A stretch of 64,000 bases of DNA from Cupriavidus sp. WGlv3. GTDB lineage: Bacteria > Pseudomonadota > Gammaproteobacteria > Burkholderiales > Burkholderiaceae. Position 1 is the first letter of the stretch; every line of letters begins with the position of its first letter. A program made the position numbers and the translations under genes. Positions 57,692 to 64,000 of the stretch are shown here, piece after piece. The notes beneath the pieces are model-generated. The model saw only the letters and a list, made by a program, of their open reading frames with translations, was not told the DNA's origin and made no database searches. The stretch spans positions 186,001 to 250,000 of the forward strand of contig NZ_JALHRX010000003.1 in assembly GCF_023952475.1 (NCBI RefSeq). The letters run 5' to 3'.

Positions 57692-58643
57692 GTTCGGCAT
57701 GTTTCCAAGGATCCTGCTGATTGGCGCCAATGGTCAGCTGGGATTCGAGCTGACACGCAGCCTGGCCCTGCACGGAACCGTGGTGGCGATGGACCGCCGC
57801 CAATGCGATCTGACCGATGCCGACAGCGTGCGCGGTGCCGTCCAGGCAGCCCGCCCGGACATCATTGTCAATGCCGCGGCCTACACCGCCGTCGACCTCG
57901 CGGAGCGCGAGATCGACCTGGCCAATGCTGTCAATGTGGTCGCGCCGGGGATTCTGGCAGAGGAAGCCGCGCAACTGGGCGCGCTGGTCGTGCATTATTC
58001 CACTGACTACGTGTTCGACGGCGAGAAGGCGGGTGCCTATGTCGAGACCGACGCTCCCAATCCGTTGTCCGCTTATGGCAAGTCGAAGCTTGGCGGCGAG
58101 CGAATGGTCCAGGCTTCGACGGCAAACCACCTGATTTTCCGTACGAGCTGGGTTTACGGCTTGCATGGCGGCAATTTCCTGAAGAGCATCGTTCGTGCCG
58201 CTACGACTCGCGAATCGCTGAGCGTGGTGTCTGACCAGTGGGGTGCCCCCACTCCGGCCTCACTGGTTGCGGACATTACCGCTGTTGCCGTGGGCCGGTA
58301 CCTGAACCGGACCGAGCAGGAGTTCGTTCCAGGGGTTTATCACCTGGCTGCGCTGGGCGAGACCAACTGGTGCGAGTACGCTAAATTGATCGTGCGGTAT
58401 CTCGCCGACAATGGCGTACCTCTGTCACTTAGCGCGGACAATATTCGCGCGATCACTGCAGAGGAATACGGTAGCCCTGCCCCCCGGCCGGCAAACTCTC
58501 GTCTCGATACGTCAAAGTTGAGGGATGGCTTGGGTATTGCGCTTCCACAATGGCACCGTGACGTGGAGCGTACCCTACGCGAATTCATCGATATTGCGGA
58601 GTTCGCACTGGTAACAGATGCTTGCAAGACCTCCAAAGAGTAG
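57681..58643 (+). CDS. rfbD: dTDP-4-dehydrorhamnose reductase
   Basis: A 320-residue SDR enzyme, last step to dTDP-L-rhamnose. NADPH loop: [18 protein letters not shown]; then [15 protein letters not shown] and [14 protein letters not shown] 57681 overlaps rfbB; ATG 57699 is an in-frame alternative. It ends 2 bases before rfbA. Confidence 0.94.
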   Translation: MPLEFGMFPRILLIGANGQLGFELTRSLALHGTVVAMDRRQCDLTDADSVRGAVQAARPDIIVNAAAYTAVDLAEREIDLANAVNVVAPGILAEEAAQLGALVVHYSTDYVFDGEKAGAYVETDAPNPLSAYGKSKLGGERMVQASTANHLIFRTSWVYGLHGGNFLKSIVRAATTRESLSVVSDQWGAPTPASLVADITAVAVGRYLNRTEQEFVPGVYHLAALGETNWCEYAKLIVRYLADNGVPLSLSADNIRAITAEEYGSPAPRPANSRLDTSKLRDGLGIALPQWHRDVERTLREFIDIAEFALVTDACKTSKE

Positions 58644-58645
58644 AC

Positions 58646-59527
58646 ATGAAACGTAAAGGCATAATTCTGGCTGGTGGCTCCGGCACCCGTCTGTATCCCA
58701 TCACGCGATCGGTGTCCAAGCAGCTGCTTCCCGTTTACGACAAACCGATGATTTATTACCCGCTGAGCACGCTTATGCTCGCAGGTATTCGTGACATCCT
58801 GGTGATTTCGACGCCGCAGGACACTCCCCGCTTTACCGAGATGCTGGGTGATGGCAGTCAGTGGGGCCTGAACCTCGAATATGCGGTGCAACCCTCCCCG
58901 GATGGGCTGGCCCAGGCTTTTGTTATCGGCAAGTCGTTCGTCGGTTCTGATCCCTCAGCGCTGATTCTCGGCGATAACATTTTTCACGGTCACGATCTGG
59001 CCAAGCAACTGCAGCGCGCCGCGTCGCGTGAGGCGGGCGCCACCGTCTTTGCCTATCATGTGCACGACCCCGAGCGTTATGGGGTGGTCGAATTCGATGC
59101 GAATTTCCGTGCCTTGTCGCTGGAAGAGAAGCCGGCGCAGCCTCGCTCCAACTATGCCGTGACGGGCCTGTATTTCTACGACAATCAGGTCTGCGACATT
59201 GCGGCAGATATCAAGCCGTCGGCCCGTGGCGAACTTGAAATCACGGATGTGAACAAGCGCTACCTCGAAGCCGCCCAACTGGAAGTCGAGATCATGGGGC
59301 GCGGCTATGCTTGGCTGGACACCGGTACTCACGATTCGCTGCAGGAGGCCGCGACATTCATCGCGACACTGCAGAAGCGGCAGGGGCTGATGGTGGCATG
59401 TCCGGAAGAGATTGCTTTCCGCAATCAATGGATTTCGGCGGATACGATGCAGAAGATTGCGTCGGAATTGGCAAAGAACGGTTATGGCCAGTACCTCCAG
59501 CAGGTATTGAAGGAGTCGATTGCATGA
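58646..59527 (+). CDS. rfbA: Glucose-1-phosphate thymidylyltransferase
   Basis: A 293-residue nucleotidyltransferase making dTDP-glucose from glucose-1-phosphate and dTTP. The signature [37 protein letters not shown] (in parts) opens the protein, with [12 protein letters not shown], the catalytic region [20 protein letters not shown] and [17 protein letters not shown] 58646 follows AAAGAG. Its stop overlaps the rfbC start (ATGA). Confidence 0.96.
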   Translation: MKRKGIILAGGSGTRLYPITRSVSKQLLPVYDKPMIYYPLSTLMLAGIRDILVISTPQDTPRFTEMLGDGSQWGLNLEYAVQPSPDGLAQAFVIGKSFVGSDPSALILGDNIFHGHDLAKQLQRAASREAGATVFAYHVHDPERYGVVEFDANFRALSLEEKPAQPRSNYAVTGLYFYDNQVCDIAADIKPSARGELEITDVNKRYLEAAQLEVEIMGRGYAWLDTGTHDSLQEAATFIATLQKRQGLMVACPEEIAFRNQWISADTMQKIASELAKNGYGQYLQQVLKESIA

Positions 59528-60075
59528 GCATGAATATTGTCAAGACAGCTTTGCCCGAGGTGCTTATCCTCGAACCCAAGGTTTTTGGCGACGACAGGGG
59601 CTTTTTCTTTGAAAGCTTCAATGCGCGCCAGTTCGAGGATGCCACGGGACTGAAGCGCGACTTCGTACAGGACAATCATTCTCGCTCCGCGCAGAATGTA
59701 CTCCGTGGCTTGCACTACCAGATCCAGCAGCCCCAAGGCAAGCTGGTGCGCGTCGTAGCGGGTACCGTGTTCGACGTGGCAGTGGATATCCGCCGCAGCT
59801 CGCCGAATTTCGGCAAGTGGGTTGGTGTCGAGCTCTCGGCTGAGAACAAGCGCCAGCTGTGGGTGCCCGAAGGCTTTGCGCATGGCTTTGTGGTGCTGTC
59901 GGAGAGCGCAGAGTTCCTCTACAAGACCACCGACTACTATGCCCCGCAGTTCGAGCGATCGCTGCGCTGGGACGACCCGGCACTGGCTATCCACTGGCCA
60001 CTCGACGGAGCGCCAGTACTTTCGAAGAAAGATGAAGACGCGCCGGCTTTCGCAGTTGCTGAATTGTTTGAGTGA
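59524..60075 (+). CDS. rfbC: dTDP-4-dehydrorhamnose 3,5-epimerase
   Basis: A 183-residue cupin-fold epimerase. Blocks: [32 protein letters not shown] (catalytic His), [30 protein letters not shown] and YKTTDYYAP. It completes rfbBDAC and overlaps rfbA by 4 bases. A 33-base gap separates it from the aminotransferase gene. Confidence 0.95.
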   Translation: MSMNIVKTALPEVLILEPKVFGDDRGFFFESFNARQFEDATGLKRDFVQDNHSRSAQNVLRGLHYQIQQPQGKLVRVVAGTVFDVAVDIRRSSPNFGKWVGVELSAENKRQLWVPEGFAHGFVVLSESAEFLYKTTDYYAPQFERSLRWDDPALAIHWPLDGAPVLSKKDEDAPAFAVAELFE

Positions 60076-60108
60076 TTAAATAGATATCTGAATTCCTGGG
60101 AGAAAAAA

Positions 60109-61236
60109 ATGGCAATCCAATTGTTCGTACCCAATTTCCGTGTCCAAGAATGCCTGAAAGAAATCCAGGAATGCCTGGAAAAAGGCTGGACCGGGCTCGG
60201 CTTCAAGACCAACGCAATGGAGGAAGCCTGGAAGTCCTACACCGGGCTGCCGTACGCGCATTTCCTCGGCTCCAATACCGTTGGCCTGCATCTTGCCTTC
60301 GAACTTTTCAAGACCAAGTATGGCTGGGCGGACGGCGATGAGGTCATTACCACGCCACTGACCTTTGTTTCCACCAACCACGCCATCTTGTATTCCGGGC
60401 TGACGCCGGTCTTCGCCGATGTCGACGACTCGCTGTGCCTGGATCCGGACAGCATCGCCGAGCGCATCACGGACCGCACCCGTGCCGTGATCTTTGTCGG
60501 CCTGGGTGGCAATGTCGGCCAGTACGACAAGGTGGTCGCGCTGTGCAAGGAAAAGGGCATCAAGCTGGTGCTCGACGCGGCTCACATGTCCGGTACCCGC
60601 TATCACGGTCGCCACGTAGGCCACGATGCCGATGTGACCGTGTTCAGCTTCCAGGCCGTGAAGAACCTGCCGACCGCCGACTCGGGCATGATCTGCTTCC
60701 AGGAAGCCGAAGATGACGAGCGCGTGCGCAAAATGACGTGGCTGGGCATCAACAAGGACACGTTTGCACGTACCACGACGCAGGGCGCATACAAGTGGAT
60801 GTACGACGTGGAAGAGGTTGGCTATAAGTACCACGGCAACTCGATCATGGCAGCGATCGGCCTGGTCCAGCTGAAGTATCTGGACAACGACAACGCCTAC
60901 CGCCGTCAACTGGCAAACTGGTATGAGGAACTGCTGTCTGGCCATGACAATATCCGCCTGACGACGATTACCGAAGGCTGTGATTCGTCGCGCCACCTGT
61001 TCCAGATCCGTGTGAAGAATCGTGACGAACTCATGCTGGCGCTGCACGAGCATGAGGTTTATCCGGGCGTCCACTACCGCGACAATACCGAATACCGGAT
61101 GTACGCCAGCGGCAAGGGCAAGTGCCCGCGCGCACACGCGGCCAGCAACGAAGTGCTGTCCCTGCCTATGCACATGGGTATCAGCCGCAATGACGTCGAA
61201 TTCGTCTGCGAACTGGTTCGCAAGTACGCTGCATGA
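60109..61236 (+). CDS. DegT/DnrJ/EryC1-family sugar aminotransferase
   Basis: A 375-residue PLP enzyme that transaminates a keto sugar nucleotide. The PLP lysine is in SFQAVKNLPTADSGM, a variant of the usual SFxxxKxLTTGEGG. NTVGLHLAFEL, PLTFVSTNHAILYSGLTPVFADVD and LVLDAAHMSGTRY are typical. Together with rfbA and rfbB it could act on dTDP-4-keto-6-deoxyglucose to give a 4-amino sugar; a UDP-sugar is also possible. It is coupled to the following acetyltransferase (ATGA). Confidence 0.88.
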   Translation: MAIQLFVPNFRVQECLKEIQECLEKGWTGLGFKTNAMEEAWKSYTGLPYAHFLGSNTVGLHLAFELFKTKYGWADGDEVITTPLTFVSTNHAILYSGLTPVFADVDDSLCLDPDSIAERITDRTRAVIFVGLGGNVGQYDKVVALCKEKGIKLVLDAAHMSGTRYHGRHVGHDADVTVFSFQAVKNLPTADSGMICFQEAEDDERVRKMTWLGINKDTFARTTTQGAYKWMYDVEEVGYKYHGNSIMAAIGLVQLKYLDNDNAYRRQLANWYEELLSGHDNIRLTTITEGCDSSRHLFQIRVKNRDELMLALHEHEVYPGVHYRDNTEYRMYASGKGKCPRAHAASNEVLSLPMHMGISRNDVEFVCELVRKYAA

Positions 61237-61742
61237 AGCCCATCTTCGAGCCATTCGAAGCCAAGGGGGTGCGTCTGCGCCCCCTTGCGACGGAAGACCT
61301 TCCGTTGACGCTGGCCTGGCGGAACCGCGAGGGCGTCAGGCAGCAATTCATTTTTTCCGACCTTCTGACCCTGGAGAGCCATCAGGGCTGGTTTCGAAAG
61401 TATTCCGAGAAGCCCGACGATTTTGTCTTCGTAGTGCAGGACCCGGAGACCGGCGCGCTGGTTGGGCAGGTTGCGATCTACGACGTGAACGGGTCGACCG
61501 GCCGCGCCGAGATCGGCCGCTTTGTCGTGTCGCCGGAGGCAGCCGGGCAAGGGAAGATGCGCCGTGCGATCGAGGCGCTGCTGGTGTTCGCGCGCGACAA
61601 GCTTGGTTTGTCCAAGGCTTACCTAGAGGTGCTGGAATCGAATCTCCATGCTGCTCGCATTTACGAGAAGCTGGGCTTCGTGGAAACAGGTCGTCAGGAT
61701 GGGCGGGTCGCAATGGAGCGTGTACTAGATGACAGTCTATAA
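61233..61742 (+). CDS. GNAT-family sugar N-acetyltransferase (PseH/WecD-like)
   Basis: A 169-residue acetyltransferase. The N-terminus (VRLRPLATEDLPLTLAWRN, VRQQFIF, HQGWFRKY) resembles PseH/RimJ-type enzymes, and AEIGRFVVSPEAAGQGKMRRAIEALL is the acetyl-CoA loop with LEVLESNLHAARIYEKLGF. Coupled to the aminotransferase, it probably acylates the new amino group of the sugar nucleotide. It overlaps wzm by 14 bases. Acyl group and sugar are unknown. Confidence 0.85.
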   Translation: MKPIFEPFEAKGVRLRPLATEDLPLTLAWRNREGVRQQFIFSDLLTLESHQGWFRKYSEKPDDFVFVVQDPETGALVGQVAIYDVNGSTGRAEIGRFVVSPEAAGQGKMRRAIEALLVFARDKLGLSKAYLEVLESNLHAARIYEKLGFVETGRQDGRVAMERVLDDSL

Positions 61743-62538
61743 CAGCAGCCGCAAGCATCCGCTGACGGAGTATGCTGCTGCAGCCAAACTGTGGCGTGTG
61801 TGGCTCCATATGGGAGTGCAAGACGTCAAGGGGCGGTTTCGGAATTCGGTGCTGGGACCGCTCTGGATACTGATCAACCTGTCGGCCACGATGGCGGCGG
61901 TGGGCATTATCTTCGGGAAGCTCTTCCATCAGCCGATGGAAGAGTTTCTACCGTTTCTGACACTTGGCTTGGCCATTTGGGCATTCATGACTTCGGCTTT
62001 GACGGAGGGCGGTTCCGCCTTCGTCAATGCCGAGGGTTATATCAAGCAGTTTTCCTTCCCGAAAGTCACCTACCTGTATCGGGCTATGGTGCCCTACCTG
62101 GTGGTGTTCTGCGTCGGCATGCTGGTTTTCTTTGCAGTGGCCCTGGCCTATGGGCGGAAATTCGATCTCGGTGCGCTGTGGTTCTTGCCCGGCTTCCTGC
62201 TGTTCATCGTTATTAATTTCTTCCACCTGGTGATCGTTGCTCACCTTGGCGCAAGGTTCCGCGATCTGCCGCATCTTCTGAGCGGTTTGATCCAGATTGG
62301 CTTCTACGTCACACCTGTGATGTACACCGTCACCATGCTCAAGGACCGCGGTCTCGGCTTCATCTATCAATACAATCCGCTGTATTACCTGATCGAGATC
62401 GTTAGGTACCCGCTGCTCAATAACGCGTCGCCTCCGGAGGAAGTTTGGATGGTTGCCGTCGGCTACGCCGTCCTGATTGGTATCGCTGCGTTCGCAGTGA
62501 TGAAGCGCATGTCTCATCGCATTGTGTATGTTCTATGA
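61729..62538 (+). CDS. wzm: ABC-2 type polysaccharide exporter permease (Wzm-like)
   Basis: A 269-residue inner-membrane permease with six predicted helices. The ABC-2 polysaccharide block LWRVWLHMGVQDVKGRFRNSVLGPLWILIN, WAFMTSALTEGGSAFVNAEGYIKQFSFPK, and FYVTPVMYT are present in parts. It exports lipid-linked O-antigen or capsule chains with the ATPase encoded next, which it overlaps by 4 bases. Kps-type capsule export is an alternative role. Confidence 0.9.
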   Translation: MTVYNSSRKHPLTEYAAAAKLWRVWLHMGVQDVKGRFRNSVLGPLWILINLSATMAAVGIIFGKLFHQPMEEFLPFLTLGLAIWAFMTSALTEGGSAFVNAEGYIKQFSFPKVTYLYRAMVPYLVVFCVGMLVFFAVALAYGRKFDLGALWFLPGFLLFIVINFFHLVIVAHLGARFRDLPHLLSGLIQIGFYVTPVMYTVTMLKDRGLGFIYQYNPLYYLIEIVRYPLLNNASPPEEVWMVAVGYAVLIGIAAFAVMKRMSHRIVYVL

Positions 62539-63281
62539 CCTCTGAGCTAAAGATCAGTCTGCGCGATGTGCGCGTGCGTTTTGACGTGTCGATGCGTCAG
62601 GACAGCCTAAAAGGCACGGTCTTGAATTTGCTGCGTGGTCAGACGAACGGCAGCCGCGAATATGTCGATGCCCTAAAAGGTATCAACCTGGAAATCAAGC
62701 ATGGCGAGCGCGTTGGGCTTGTGGGTTTGAATGGCGCTGGCAAGAGTACGATCCTGAAGGTGATGGCGGGTATTTACCCTCCGACCGCAGGTGAAACGGA
62801 AATTGTGGGTCATGTATCGCCGATGTTTGAACTTGCGACTGGCTTCGAAATGACGCAGACCGGCTGGGACAACATCCGCATCAGAGCGATGTTGCTAGGT
62901 CTGACGCCGGACGAGGTCGAGGAACGTATTCATAGCATCGCCGAGTTTTCCGAGCTCGGACATTTCCTCGACTATCCCGTGAAGACATACTCGGCGGGGA
63001 TGTTCATCCGGCTGGCCTTTTCCGTCTCGACGGCAATCAACCCTGAAATCCTGCTGTTGGACGAGGTGATGGGTGCCGGTGACCTCGTCTTTGCTGAAAA
63101 GGCGAAGCGCCGCATGTATGAATTTATGGAGCAGGGAAAGATCCTCGTCTTTTCAAGCCACTCGCTTCCCCTCGTCGAAGATTTCTGCGAGCGCGCGATC
63201 TGGCTGAGGAAAGGCGAGATTGCAATGGACGGGCACGTTAAGGACGTTCTCGCGGAGTATACGGCACATCCAGTGCGGTAG
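62535..63281 (+). CDS. wzt: Polysaccharide exporter ATPase (Wzt/KpsT-like), short form
   Basis: A 248-residue ATPase. Walker A is GLNGAGKST, the signature is YSAGMFIRLAFS, and Walker B is EILLLDEVMGAGD. It lacks the C-terminal carbohydrate-binding domain of long Wzt proteins, so chain length or cap recognition must lie elsewhere. It starts in the stop of wzm (ATGA). Lower GC than the window average is seen here. Confidence 0.9.
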   Translation: MTSELKISLRDVRVRFDVSMRQDSLKGTVLNLLRGQTNGSREYVDALKGINLEIKHGERVGLVGLNGAGKSTILKVMAGIYPPTAGETEIVGHVSPMFELATGFEMTQTGWDNIRIRAMLLGLTPDEVEERIHSIAEFSELGHFLDYPVKTYSAGMFIRLAFSVSTAINPEILLLDEVMGAGDLVFAEKAKRRMYEFMEQGKILVFSSHSLPLVEDFCERAIWLRKGEIAMDGHVKDVLAEYTAHPVR

Positions 63282-63399
63282 GGGCGGGGGTTTGGCGGCG
63301 TGACTGCCGCCGATACCCAGCCGAGTTCGACGACTATATAAAGAGAAGGCCCCGAAACATGGGCTCCGACAATTCGGTCTTTGCGTTAGGGAATAGCAA

Positions 63400-64000
63400 A
63401 TGAAAGTCAAAGAACTTGTCAGGGATACCATCTGGATGCCTGGCTCACAGTATGTCGAGCACGTCAAGCCAAAGGTCTCTGTAATTCTGCCGACATACCG
63501 CCGTGGGAAAAGCGGGATGTTTCGCCGGGCAGTACAGGCTGTGCTTGACCAGAGTTTAACGGATCTGGAACTGATTATTGTTGATGACGCTAGTACGGAT
63601 GGCACATCTGACCAGATTGCCGAGTTCATGCGTCGGGACGGCCGTGTGAGCTGCCTGCGTCATCAAAAAAATATTGGGCTTCCCGCAATTTCGGAGTATG
63701 AGGCGTACATGCGAGCCCGCTCCGATATGATTGCGTTTGCCTTCGACGACGACTATTTTTATCCGAACGCGCTTGAGGATTTGCTGGAGCAGTCCGAAGA
63801 ATATGAGGGCGCGGTTTGTTACGGCTATGTCGAATGGACTATCCGGGATCCGTCGACAGGGGAGTCAACCACAGGAAGGTTGGGTGGAGGTAAATCGCAG
63901 GGTGCGTTGCGAGGAGGGAACTTCGTACCCAACAATGGGGTATTGCTTCCTCGACACGTTATCGAAGACGTAGGGTTCTACGACCCTCACGTCATCATGG
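63400..64000 (+). CDS. Family 2 glycosyltransferase, 3' truncated by window end
   Basis: The first 200 codons of a GT2 (GT-A fold) enzyme: VSVILPTYRRGKSGMFRRAV, LELIIVDDASTDGTSDQIAEFM, and MIAFAFDDDYFYPNALEDLL contain the nucleotide-binding and DDD-type metal motifs. The frame is open to the last base. It probably adds a sugar to the O-antigen or capsule repeat. Codon use is AT-richer than the rest of the window (26 of 60 bases G/C at 63541-63600), a sign of recent transfer. Start ATG 63400 has only a weak GGGAATAG upstream. Confidence 0.88.
   Translation, partial: MKVKELVRDTIWMPGSQYVEHVKPKVSVILPTYRRGKSGMFRRAVQAVLDQSLTDLELIIVDDASTDGTSDQIAEFMRRDGRVSCLRHQKNIGLPAISEYEAYMRARSDMIAFAFDDDYFYPNALEDLLEQSEEYEGAVCYGYVEWTIRDPSTGESTTGRLGGGKSQGALRGGNFVPNNGVLLPRHVIEDVGFYDPHVIM

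Overview
The window is a GC-rich (mostly 65-77% in stretches I counted) chromosomal segment of a betaproteobacterium of the Burkholderiaceae, most probably Cupriavidus or a close relative such as Ralstonia. This rests on the gene set and protein style: a hemD-hemX fusion followed by hemY, a degenerate PyrC' behind pyrB, a membrane formate dehydrogenase island next to apbC/mrp, a 1,011-residue PEP carboxylase and a TRAP carrier pair. The genus is inferred from family knowledge, not from a database search. No rRNA, tRNA, CRISPR array, insertion sequence or prophage was found.

Layout. 1-822: tail of an unidentified gene and a BamE/SmpA-like lipoprotein. 880-12447 (minus): eight co-directional genes for a peptide/nickel-type ABC importer (two ATPases, two permeases, binding protein), an IclR regulator, an acyl-CoA ligase and a single-chain biotin-dependent acyl-CoA carboxylase. 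These look like one uptake, CoA activation and carboxylation pathway of unknown substrate. 12809-15813 (minus): metG and an OmpA-type lipoprotein. 16151-28437 (plus): apbC, then DUF3305 and DUF3306 proteins, a polyferredoxin, a TorD chaperone, a small Tat protein, formate dehydrogenase alpha, beta and gamma subunits with two small exported proteins, and fdhD. 28555-31539: dcd and an arginine/lysine/ornithine decarboxylase. 31594-33177 (minus): a VapBC/FitAB toxin-antitoxin pair and a glutathione transferase divergent from a LysR regulator. 34279-36609 (minus): TRAP permeases without a binding protein. 36905-38323: argH. 38456-40560: an ECF sigma/anti-sigma pair divergent from an exported ferritin-like protein. 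40651-48111: ppc divergent from hemC-hemDX-hemY. 48133-50532: photolyase and rsuA. 50551-50631: an intergenic palindromic repeat. 50722-55511: a tightly packed yqgE-ruvX-pyrR-pyrB-pyrC'-plsC run. 55547-56395: apaH.

From 56627 to the end lies the start of a surface-polysaccharide locus: the dTDP-rhamnose genes rfbBDAC, a sugar aminotransferase with an N-acetyltransferase (a second, N-acylated amino sugar), an ABC O-antigen exporter (wzm/wzt) and the beginning of a family 2 glycosyltransferase. Base composition drops toward the edge (26 G/C in 60 at 63541-63600), as is usual for exchanged O-antigen genes.

The parts that merit most attention are the carboxylase/transporter operon, the formate dehydrogenase island with several unexplained accessory proteins, the ECF sigma/ferritin-like module and the edge of the polysaccharide locus.
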